DNA from: Candidatus Uhrbacteria bacterium
Lineage (GTDB): Bacteria; Patescibacteriota; Patescibacteriia; UBA9934; GWF2-40-263
Assembly: GCA_018700535.1 (NCBI GenBank)
Contig: JABITQ010000052.1
Location: forward strand, 1-23,300
Direction: 5' to 3'
DNA: 23,300 bases
Translations under genes and position numbers: made by a program
Shown: in pieces, positions 13,359-20,672 of the stretch
How the letters are laid out: each line of letters starts with the position of its first letter
How positions within the stretch are numbered: the stretch's first letter is position 1
Notes under the pieces: model-generated
Seen by the model: the letters and a program-made list of their open reading frames with translations, nothing else
Databases searched by the model: none
What the model was told of the DNA's origin: nothing

Positions 13359-14592
13359 ATCTGACGTAATCAAGTGGGTTTTGGAACCTTCCGTTTTTGA
13401 TAATTTCGAAGTGAAGATGCGTTCCTGTTGACCGACCAGTTGTTCCAGTCTGAGCCAAGGCCTGCCCCGTACTTACAACCTCACCATAGCTTACATAGTT
13501 CTTTGAGTGATGAGCGTAACGTGTAACAAACCCATCGCCATGATCAAGCTCAACAGTTAACCCATACCCATTGCGCCAACCACTATAGATAACAACACCT
13601 CCACGCGCGGCATAACTGAATGTTGAATAGTCACCATCAACATCAAGCCCTGTGTGACGCCATCCGTAGTACTGAGTAATCACACGCCAGTCTGTTGGCC
13701 ACACCCAACCGCCACTTGATGAAGTTGTTGATGGTGCGGTAAACAACTTTGCAACAGATGCTGATCGTCGTGTTGTTGAAACTGGTGTAGGTGGCTCACC
13801 ATCAATTAGCAGAAGCTGATCTCCGATCGACAGGGCATTTGCACTTGCAAGACCATTCTCTTTTATAATCGTATCGACTTCCACGTTATACGAATTGGCA
13901 ATGCGAGAGAGTGTGTCTCCGCTCTTAACCGTATAAAGCACGCCGTCTTGAGCAAGAATATCGAGTGTGTCTCCTGGACGAATCGTACTTGTGAACGTAA
14001 GGCTGTTTGACCAAAGAATCGTTGAGATGTTTAGACCAAACCTTTCAGCGATCTGCCCAATCGTATCTCCTTCTTGAACAAGATAAGACTCTGTCTCGCT
14101 TCGCTTTGGCACTTCAGGTCGCACATCCTCAGGCTGCCCAACCTCTGGTGAAGTGAAGCCTTCGAGATCATCGAGATCAATATACGTTCGTGCATCGATA
14201 ACAGAATCGCTTAGGTAACTGGAATGTGTTCCAAGTGTCACTCTAAGGTCTCCAGCTTCAACCACCTCCACAACATCTGCATCATCAGAAGCAACTAGTT
14301 GATACAGCAACGACTCCTGTCCAAACGTTTCTGCACGGACATCACGCGCCTGTAAGTTTACGTAACCAACAGAGAGGACAATGAGTACGATAAGCACATG
14401 CCCAGCGTACTTGTTTGAAATAATATAAATGAATCGATGCTTAGCGGGTCGAACCAATCGCTGGATCAATCGTCGAATAGAAAAGAATACTCTATAAACT
14501 GGCACACCAATATGACGCGCAAAAAATAATCCCACTACCATTAGCGGAGCTGTAGCGCGCCCAAGAAACTTTGCAATGTGACGCTTTAACAC
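13357..14592 (-). CDS. Cell-wall peptidase, two LysM domains plus M23 (LytM) domain
   Basis: The protein has 411 residues. The N-terminal 75 residues are basic with hydrophobic stretches, ending in a clear membrane helix (AGHVLIVLIVLSVGYVNL). After an acidic linker come two LysM repeats that bind peptidoglycan (YLVQEGDTIGQIAERFGLN and YTVKSGDTLSRIANSYNVE), then the M23 metallopeptidase domain. Zinc ligands are H313 and D317 in RHTGLDVDG, and H394 in HLHFE, with H361 and H392 as partner catalytic histidines. It should cut peptide cross-links in peptidoglycan outside the membrane. The frame opens with TTG at 14610; I prefer the GTG at 14592 because GGGGGG lies 6 nt before it. The long, basic pre-anchor region is unusual and could include more than one membrane pass. 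Confidence 0.92.
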   Translation of the reverse strand: MLKRHIAKFLGRATAPLMVVGLFFARHIGVPVYRVFFSIRRLIQRLVRPAKHRFIYIISNKYAGHVLIVLIVLSVGYVNLQARDVRAETFGQESLLYQLVASDDADVVEVVEAGDLRVTLGTHSSYLSDSVIDARTYIDLDDLEGFTSPEVGQPEDVRPEVPKRSETESYLVQEGDTIGQIAERFGLNISTILWSNSLTFTSTIRPGDTLDILAQDGVLYTVKSGDTLSRIANSYNVEVDTIIKENGLASANALSIGDQLLLIDGEPPTPVSTTRRSASVAKLFTAPSTTSSSGGWVWPTDWRVITQYYGWRHTGLDVDGDYSTFSYAARGGVVIYSGWRNGYGLTVELDHGDGFVTRYAHHSKNYVSYGEVVSTGQALAQTGTTGRSTGTHLHFEIIKNGRFQNPLDYVR

Positions 14593-14712
14593 AATAAGCC
14601 CCCCAAGCAATTTAAGGGCAATGCGTACAAAAAATTGTTTAACAATTAGGCTTATAGAGTTCGTTTAATTCAGCTGCGATTCTAGTCTGATTATACACGA
14701 TCGTCAATCATC

Positions 14713-15084
14713 TTAGTGCGGGGTTGTTGTTCCTTCTCGGCCGTAGTCGTCTTCAAAACGTTCGATGTCGTCCTCGCCAAAATAATCTCCAACTTGAACT
14801 TCGATTATTACCAGTGGCTCTGTGCCCACATTCTCCCATCGATGCTTTGCTCCGACAGGAACCGAGATCACATCTCCAGGTTTTGCATTCACAAACTCAT
14901 CATCAATTGTGGCTCGGCATGTACCCTCAACAACAATCCAATGTTCTGATCGACGTTGATGCCGCTGATAAGAATTTCTTTTTCCAGGTTCGACTGTGTG
15001 TTTTTTTACCTGGTACGAATCTTGAGTTTCATAGATATCATAATGTCCCCACGCTCGAATGTTTTCTGGCAACTGATCACTCAT
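14713..15084 (-). CDS. Stand-alone cupin, like the C-terminal domain of type II phosphomannose isomerase
   Basis: The protein has 123 residues, a single cupin barrel. The metal site is in SYQRHQRRSEHW (Q40, H42, E47/H48 region) with a second histidine in PVGAKHRW. The end GDYFGEDDIERFEDDYGR is the signature of the isomerase domain of bifunctional mannose-1-phosphate guanylyltransferase / mannose-6-phosphate isomerase. Here the nucleotidyltransferase half is missing, so it may be a free-standing mannose-6-phosphate isomerase for nucleotide sugars, or a related sugar-binding protein. The gene follows rnhB by 6 bp and is surely co-transcribed with it, though no functional link is known. Confidence 0.88.
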   Translation of the reverse strand: MSDQLPENIRAWGHYDIYETQDSYQVKKHTVEPGKRNSYQRHQRRSEHWIVVEGTCRATIDDEFVNAKPGDVISVPVGAKHRWENVGTEPLVIIEVQVGDYFGEDDIERFEDDYGREGTTTPH

Positions 15085-15090
15085 ATGGAT

Positions 15091-15696
15091 TTAATGAAAC
15101 GTTTTATAACCGAGTCGGTGTATCGGACAAGCACCGTGTTCTTTAATTGCATCGCGATGCACTTTTGTTCCGTACCCTTTATGTGTAGTAAATTCGTACT
15201 GCGGATATTGCTCATGTGCCTCGCGCATAATCCTGTCTCGTGTCACTTTAGCAATCACACTCGCGGCGGCAATCGACATGATCTTTGTGTCTCCTTTGAT
15301 AACACCTTGTTGAGGAATCTGGATTTCTGGAATCGTCCATGCGTCCACCAGTGCATAGTCAACATTCTCAATTCCTTCGATGGCCCTCCTCATCGCAAGG
15401 TATGTTGCGGGCCTGATCCCAATCTTGAAAATCTCATCTGCACTCACGATACCAGCAGCCCATGCAACTGATTGCTCCTGAACAAGAGGGAACATGGCTT
15501 CACGCGCCTTCTCGGTCATCAGTTTACTGTCGCGTAATCCTTCAAACTCAGAATCAATTGTTAGAATTACGGCACCAGCCACCACAGGCCCAGCAAGTGC
15601 TCCGCAACCGGCTTCATCAACACCTACAATTGCCCTATATCCATTGGCCAAAAGTGCTTTTTCGTATTCAAAGGTGGGGGATATCTTGATTGACAT
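15091..15696 (-). CDS. rnhB: Ribonuclease HII
   Basis: The protein has 201 residues, the normal length. It nicks RNA in RNA-DNA hybrids and removes single misincorporated ribonucleotides. The acidic active site is present: D27 and E28 in GVDEAG, D118 in ALVDAW, and D136 in IKGDTK, followed by AAASVIAKVTRD and the HKGYGT segment with the tyrosine that senses the ribonucleotide. The GRG loop, which also contacts the ribose, reads G30-C31-G32 (codon TGC), so the usual arginine is a cysteine. A -10-like TATTCT lies upstream. The gene is divergent from the pyrophosphatase gene and precedes the cupin gene by 6 bp. Confidence 0.96.
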   Translation of the reverse strand: MSIKISPTFEYEKALLANGYRAIVGVDEAGCGALAGPVVAGAVILTIDSEFEGLRDSKLMTEKAREAMFPLVQEQSVAWAAGIVSADEIFKIGIRPATYLAMRRAIEGIENVDYALVDAWTIPEIQIPQQGVIKGDTKIMSIAAASVIAKVTRDRIMREAHEQYPQYEFTTHKGYGTKVHRDAIKEHGACPIHRLGYKTFH

Positions 15697-15785
15697 GAAG
15701 TTGTTATTTTCCTAGAATATTGGTGTTTTTTAAAGTGATCGTTGTCAAAGCCTCGAGAGTTGATTCTCTCGGACATCGTCTCACA

Positions 15786-15791
15786 TATAAC
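15786..15791 (+). promoter_or_regulatory. -10 box of hppA, leaderless start
   Basis: TATAAC ends 6 bp before the ATG at 15798. The best -35 candidate is TTGATT (15760-15765) at a spacing of 20 bp, longer than ideal. Confidence 0.4.
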
Positions 15792-15797
15792 CAAACT

Positions 15798-17789
15798 ATG
15801 ACCATTATACAATACGCTATCGGAGCCGGGATTCTCGCGCTTCTCTACGCCGCTTTTCTAACACAATGGATCTTGAAAGCCCCAGCTGGGGAAGGAAAGA
15901 TGAAGGGGATTGCACTCGCAATCCAAGAGGGAGCTAGCGCTTACATGGCGCGTCAGTACAAAGTGATTACTGCAATTGGAGTCATCATGTTCTTCATCCT
16001 CGGGTTTACTCTTGGATGGACACTCGCAGCCGGCTTCCTTGTAGGAGCTGTTCTCTCAGGCCTTACTGGTTTTATTGGCATGAGTGTATCTGTGCGTGCG
16101 AACGTTCGTACAGCTGAAGCTGCAAAGTCAGGCGTTGGCCCAGCAATGGACATGGCTGTGCGTGGTGGAGCCGTCACAGGACTCTTCGTTGTTGGATTCG
16201 CTCTGCTCGGAGTTGCTGGATTTTACGGAGCAACTGGAGATGTGCACGCGTTGATCGGTCTCGGATTTGGAGGATCACTCATCAGTGTGTTCGCACGTCT
16301 TGGTGGAGGAATCTTCACAAAGGCTGCAGATGTTGGTGCTGACCTCGTTGGTAAGACAGAGGCAAACATTCCTGAGGACGACCCTCGTAACCCAGCTGTG
16401 ATCGCAGACAATGTTGGTGACAACGTTGGTGACTGCGCAGGAATGGCAGCTGACCTTTTTGAAACTTACGCTGTGACCTGTGTTGCAACCATGCTTCTTG
16501 GTGGATTGCTCTTTGCAGGAAACGAAGCTGTTGTGCTTTACCCACTCGCTCTAGGAGCTGTTGCAATCGTTGCATCTATTGCCGGAACTTGGTTCATCAA
16601 GATTGGTAAGGACGGCAACATCATGAAGGCTCTTTATAAGGGTCTCGCAGTTGCAGGGATTTTGGCAGCCGCTGGGTTCTACCCAATTACACAAAACATG
16701 CTCTCAGGTATTGAGGGAATCAACACCATGAACGTGTACTACGCAGCCCTACTTGGACTCGTTATCACAGCGCTCATGATCATGATCACTGAGTACTACA
16801 CAGCAACAGAATACAAGCCAGTGCAAAAGCTTGCGGAAGCATCTGAGTCTGGACATGGAACAAACATCATTGCTGGTCTTGCACTATCAATGAAGTCTAC
16901 AGCGCTTCCAGTACTTACAATCGTTGCTGGAATCCTTATCGCATTCCAACTCGCAGGACTCTTCGGAATCGCGATCGCTGCGATGGCAATGCTCTCCCTT
17001 ACAGGAATCATTGTTGCTATGGATGCGTACGGACCAATCACAGACAACGCTGGTGGAATTGCTGAGATGGCAGAGCTACCAGAAGAAGTCCGTGAAATTA
17101 CAGACAAACTAGATGCTGTTGGAAACACAACAAAGGCAGTAACAAAAGCTTACGCAATTGGTTCAGCAGGACTTGCAGCACTCGTCCTCTTTGGAGACTA
17201 CGTGCACGCAATCGAAGCTGAAGGAGTTGAAATCGCATTCGACCTCGCAGACCCAAGTGTGATCGCAGGACTCTTCCTTGGAGGACTCGTTACCTACCTC
17301 TTTGGTGCAATGGCTATGGAAGCTGTTGGAAAGGCTGCGGCAACGGTTGTAGAGGAAGTACGTCGTCAGTTCCGAGAGATCCCAGGGATCATGCAGGGGA
17401 CAGCAAAGCCTGAGTACGGAAAAGCTGTTGACCTCGTGACCACCGCAGCGATCAAGTACATGATCGCTCCATCTCTCCTTGCTGTGCTCGCTCCAGTTGC
17501 CGTTGGGTTCCTTCTAGGACCTGAAGCACTTGGAGGATTGCTTATTGGATCAATCATTACAGGAATCTTCGTTGCGATCTCAATGACCACAGGTGGTGGA
17601 GCATGGGACAATGCAAAGAAGTACATCGAGACTGGTAACTACGGTGGAAAAGGATCTGACGCTCACAAAGCATCAATCACCGGTGATACTGTAGGAGACC
17701 CGTACAAGGACACAGCTGGACCAGCAATCAACCCAATGATCAAGATCTTGAACATTGTCGCATTGCTTATCGTTGCACTCATTGTGTAA
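15798..17789 (+). CDS. hppA: Membrane-bound proton-translocating pyrophosphatase
   Basis: The protein has 663 residues and about 16 membrane helices. It couples pyrophosphate hydrolysis to proton export across the cytoplasmic membrane. The substrate-binding segment is complete: TKAADVGADLVGKTEANIPE, then EDDPRNPAVIADNVGDNVGD (residues 193-212), whose aspartates bind Mg-pyrophosphate. The C-terminal signature GGGAWDNAKKYIE and the GDTVGDPYKDTAGPA segment are also intact. The ion-selecting site reads GNTTKAVT with K446 and T449, the pattern of potassium-independent H+-pumps; potassium-dependent ones carry alanine in place of the lysine. The ATG at 15798 is chosen; the frame opens upstream but this would include the -10 region. 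The gene is alone and ends in a strong terminator. Confidence 0.97.
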   Translation: MTIIQYAIGAGILALLYAAFLTQWILKAPAGEGKMKGIALAIQEGASAYMARQYKVITAIGVIMFFILGFTLGWTLAAGFLVGAVLSGLTGFIGMSVSVRANVRTAEAAKSGVGPAMDMAVRGGAVTGLFVVGFALLGVAGFYGATGDVHALIGLGFGGSLISVFARLGGGIFTKAADVGADLVGKTEANIPEDDPRNPAVIADNVGDNVGDCAGMAADLFETYAVTCVATMLLGGLLFAGNEAVVLYPLALGAVAIVASIAGTWFIKIGKDGNIMKALYKGLAVAGILAAAGFYPITQNMLSGIEGINTMNVYYAALLGLVITALMIMITEYYTATEYKPVQKLAEASESGHGTNIIAGLALSMKSTALPVLTIVAGILIAFQLAGLFGIAIAAMAMLSLTGIIVAMDAYGPITDNAGGIAEMAELPEEVREITDKLDAVGNTTKAVTKAYAIGSAGLAALVLFGDYVHAIEAEGVEIAFDLADPSVIAGLFLGGLVTYLFGAMAMEAVGKAAATVVEEVRRQFREIPGIMQGTAKPEYGKAVDLVTTAAIKYMIAPSLLAVLAPVAVGFLLGPEALGGLLIGSIITGIFVAISMTTGGGAWDNAKKYIETGNYGGKGSDAHKASITGDTVGDPYKDTAGPAINPMIKILNIVALLIVALIV

Positions 17790-17800
17790 AGAAAAAGAAG

Positions 17801-17833
17801 AAGCACCTCGTCTGCGTGACGGGGTGCTTTTTT
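17801..17833. terminator. Bidirectional intrinsic terminator between hppA and khpA
   Basis: AAGCACCTCGT (17801-17811) pairs with ACGGGGTGCTT (17819-17829, one G-T pair), with TTTTTT rightward and a T/C-rich run leftward. It serves both convergent genes. Confidence 0.85.
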
Positions 17834-17853
17834 ATTTGCGCGTTTTGATTGTA

Positions 17854-18108
17854 CTACTCGACAATCTCGATGATGTACCGAGTTTTTACCTTACCGCTGT
17901 ACGCATGTATGATCCTGCGAATTGCGTCAGCATGGATCCCTTTCTTTCCAATGACCTTGCCGGTATCACTCGCTGCCGCCACCACTTCCAGAACCACATT
18001 CTGCCTCCCGGCAACCACGGTGACGCTAACAGCATCTTCATTGTCCACCAAAAGCCTCACAGCATCTCTGACAAAGTTGGCTGCACGTTGATGATTGTCG
18101 GAGCTCAT
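17854..18108 (-). CDS. khpA: KH-domain RNA-binding protein KhpA
   Basis: The protein has 84 residues, a single type II KH domain filling the whole chain. The RNA-binding GxxG loop is G54-K-K-G57 in KVIGKKGIHADAIRRI. In Streptococcus and others KhpA pairs with KhpB/Jag and binds many RNAs, affecting cell division and elongation. No khpB is in the window. The length and the acidic C-terminal strand (RYIIEIVE) fit the family. The promoter is TTGACA-17-CATTCT on the reverse strand (18136-18164), with a 21-nt leader. Confidence 0.93.
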   Translation of the reverse strand: MSSDNHQRAANFVRDAVRLLVDNEDAVSVTVVAGRQNVVLEVVAAASDTGKVIGKKGIHADAIRRIIHAYSGKVKTRYIIEIVE

Positions 18109-18135
18109 TTGAACCTCAGTGTTGTGTACGGATGA

Positions 18136-18164
18136 AGAATGATCGTTTTAGCCGCTTTTGTCAA
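18136..18164 (-). promoter_or_regulatory. khpA promoter
   Basis: Reverse strand TTGACA (18159-18164), 17-bp spacer, CATTCT (18136-18141). It is divergent from the next promoter; the two -35 boxes are 19 bp apart. Confidence 0.65.
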
Positions 18165-18183
18165 TAAAAACAGGTGTTAGTCC

Positions 18184-18212
18184 TTGACAGCTGGGTGCAA
18201 AGCAACTAATCT
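18184..18212 (+). promoter_or_regulatory. Promoter of the 765-residue coiled-coil gene
   Basis: TTGACA (18184-18189), 17-bp spacer, TAATCT (18207-18212). A leader of about 42 nt follows with the ribosome site GAGGAA 6 nt before the ATG. Confidence 0.68.
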
Positions 18213-18260
18213 CCGCCGTTACGTTCTTTTACAATTAAACCAATTCACAAGAGGAAACTC

Positions 18261-20558
18261 ATGAACGAAACTGTCGTAAAGGGGCAGCGAGCACAAAAAC
18301 GGGCAGCAAGAAAAGACCCAGCACTTCTTGAGCACCAACACATCACCTTCCAAAACCCATCGTCTCATTGGATGCAAGTATTCCAAACGACGAAGATCGA
18401 AGCTCAATACCTGGCCCATCAGCTAAATGCTTTTGCGGATCAACAAGGTGTCGTGGGGAAGGACGCAAAAAATGAATGGCTCCGAAAGTTCATGCTTCGC
18501 ACCCACGCTCGAACCAACACCAAAACATCCTACCTGTCCTTCATCATTGAGATATGTATGGCTGGCATTCCAACGCTCACAGAAGAGCATGTCAGCCAGC
18601 TGTTTAACTGGTTCGAGACGCAGATCATTGAGAGCAAGATCGCAACCAAGAGTTCTGCAGGCACCAAGGGTGGGCGCTCCCGTGGAAGGGTGCGGAAAAA
18701 GAGTGCTAGGAAATCCTCTCAGCATTGGACAAATGTTTCTGATCTTGGGATCCGCTGTCTGAAATTATTCAAAGACTGTTGGCTAGACAGCACCGGCGAA
18801 ACACCCACAGAAAAATCTGAGGATGCACTTACTGACGAAATTAACACTTTCACTCTTCTGAAGTATGTTCTGCACCCAGACGACATGGGCATTCTCAAAA
18901 ACCCATTTCAACTTGCGCGTACGGCAAGAGCTGTTCGAATGGCCCAGATTGACATCTTGGTCTTTGCCCAAATCCTGCACAACACGCACCCCAAACTGAC
19001 AAGTGGATTAACCGAACTGATCAAAGAGGGACTTGTCACAAAAGATAATATCTCTCTGATCGCAGCACATCCACAACTCCTCCTGTCACTCACGACAGAA
19101 GGACTTCGATTAGTTTTGACCGAATGGAACAAGGGTGATGACGACATGCTTGTCATCGCAAGAGGGATGCGCACCCAACTTTACCCTGGTGGATTCCCAT
19201 CCGGGAAAAACGAGGAGTGGAGTCACCCCCCCTTGCCACTACCAAGACTCATCGTAGGAGTGATAGACCGCATTAAGTCACTTGACCATGATGAGTGGAA
19301 TGCATCTTCTGGTTTCTTCGATAGAAACTACACTCCAAGAGACGCCAGCATCCTGCTTGACGAAGTAGAAACAAGCGGTCAAGACGATGTGCTCTCGCAG
19401 GTTGCAGATGAGCTACTCAGCAATAGCAGCGATGAAGAACCAACGGAAGAGCCGGTGAAACCGGTAAAGAAATTGTCATACGACAGCCCACCACCATCTT
19501 GGTATATGTCTGGGGCGTCGAGACAAACACCTCTGGATCTAGTGGTTGCCCCGTCAAAAGTACAACCAACTCAAACTCAGAAAGCCCCAAAGCCGCTTCC
19601 TGAAGGACTTGATCCGGATGTGCTCCATCTTTGGCAAAGACGTCGGGGCCCAACGTATCACGGCGATCCTCGCTCGCACGGCCCAGATCCGCATTCGCCA
19701 AAACCCGATGCAGAAGACACTTACCTCACCACAGCCATCGAAGCGCTCGAGCAGCTCGAGAGAGTGGCAGAGCAAATTGATGTCTCGAGCTCGTTCGACA
19801 ACGGGCAAGTAAATGTCGTTGGAGTAGCAATCGCTCGTCTGCACACACTCCTCGAATTCGCCGCTACTGGCGACTTTGAAGAGTTGGGGGCAGTGTGGGA
19901 AGCGTGGCAAACAGAAGTCACCAAGGCTCTCTCGGGCTTGGACTCAACCCTGCAGCTAAAAACTGGTTTAGTAACAAGCCTCGAAAGTGTGGTGCAATCA
20001 AAGCAACAGCGCGTTGAAGAGCTTGTCGCAGAAGTCGGTGCACTCCAAATGAGAGTGGAGGAGGCCACAGACGTTAGAGAAGGAGACACTGCTGAACTTC
20101 TTGTTCTAGACAGACATCGTGCGCTGCTTAGAGAAGAAGTGAAGAGTAAGGATACAACCATCGAGGAGCTACGTGCACGAGTTGCAGAACTTGAAGCGCG
20201 TAAGCCTGAGGTGATCGAGGTCATAAAGCCTGAGGCGAATCCGGTTCAGACATCGGAACCAGAAACACCAACTACTTCTCCGACTGCAATGACTTCAGTC
20301 AGAAGACCTTCGCTGTCTAGACCGGCTCCACCCGAACCTGAAGAGGATCTCTATATTCCCTCAGGTGTAGCTGGAGAACGAACACAAGCAATCCGTACAA
20401 GGCTTCAGACCTTCAATAGCGGAGCTATGAAGAGGCAGATCGAGAGAGGATTCAACGAAGCTCTTGCTGCAGAGCGATCGGGAGCCATTTCTCCTCGAAA
20501 ACTTGCAGCAGACCTCACAAAGATCCTTGATGATCTAGCACTCTTCGACGGTATCTAG
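18261..20558 (+). CDS. Large coiled-coil protein, unknown function
   Basis: I do not recognise this 765-residue protein. Residues 1-300 are helical and soluble, with a basic Ser/Lys/Arg patch at about 134-155 (TKGGRSRGRVRKKSARKSS) that could touch nucleic acid. Residues 395-500 are acidic, then Pro-rich, probably disordered. Residues 560-670 form a long coiled coil (LESVVQSKQQRVEELVAEV and IEELRARVAELEAR). A second disordered Pro/Thr linker (about 675-705) leads to a conserved-looking helical end (about 710-765, RTQAIRTRLQTFNSGAMKRQ and following). There is no signal peptide and no membrane helix. It has its own promoter, a good Shine-Dalgarno and a strong terminator, and is followed 115 bp later by the SNF2-methyltransferase gene. 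A scaffold or DNA-associated role is possible but not shown. Confidence 0.85.
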   Translation: MNETVVKGQRAQKRAARKDPALLEHQHITFQNPSSHWMQVFQTTKIEAQYLAHQLNAFADQQGVVGKDAKNEWLRKFMLRTHARTNTKTSYLSFIIEICMAGIPTLTEEHVSQLFNWFETQIIESKIATKSSAGTKGGRSRGRVRKKSARKSSQHWTNVSDLGIRCLKLFKDCWLDSTGETPTEKSEDALTDEINTFTLLKYVLHPDDMGILKNPFQLARTARAVRMAQIDILVFAQILHNTHPKLTSGLTELIKEGLVTKDNISLIAAHPQLLLSLTTEGLRLVLTEWNKGDDDMLVIARGMRTQLYPGGFPSGKNEEWSHPPLPLPRLIVGVIDRIKSLDHDEWNASSGFFDRNYTPRDASILLDEVETSGQDDVLSQVADELLSNSSDEEPTEEPVKPVKKLSYDSPPPSWYMSGASRQTPLDLVVAPSKVQPTQTQKAPKPLPEGLDPDVLHLWQRRRGPTYHGDPRSHGPDPHSPKPDAEDTYLTTAIEALEQLERVAEQIDVSSSFDNGQVNVVGVAIARLHTLLEFAATGDFEELGAVWEAWQTEVTKALSGLDSTLQLKTGLVTSLESVVQSKQQRVEELVAEVGALQMRVEEATDVREGDTAELLVLDRHRALLREEVKSKDTTIEELRARVAELEARKPEVIEVIKPEANPVQTSEPETPTTSPTAMTSVRRPSLSRPAPPEPEEDLYIPSGVAGERTQAIRTRLQTFNSGAMKRQIERGFNEALAAERSGAISPRKLAADLTKILDDLALFDGI

Positions 20559-20590
20559 AGCGCCCAGGTACGACACCTGAGCGCTTTTTT
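20559..20590 (+). terminator. Intrinsic terminator
   Basis: AGCGC-C-CAGGT (20559-20569) pairs with ACCTG-A-GCGCT (20575-20585), loop ACGAC, then TTTTT. It follows the coiled-coil gene at once. Confidence 0.88.
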
Positions 20591-20605
20591 GTTTGCTTAT
20601 TACCA

Positions 20606-20634
20606 TTGACAACCCCTGTTAATACTGCTAAAAA
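20606..20634 (+). promoter_or_regulatory. Promoter of the SNF2-methyltransferase gene
   Basis: TTGACA (20606-20611), 17-bp spacer, TAAAAA (20629-20634). The ribosome site AAAGGA lies 7 nt before the ATG at 20673. Confidence 0.6.
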
Positions 20635-20672
20635 CCATCCTCGTTCTCTCACAATTGAATAAAGGAAAAACC

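Noticed and set aside
15720..15797. Earlier start for the pyrophosphatase
   Set aside because: The added segment is not membrane-like and spans the promoter; homologues begin at the hydrophobic helix.
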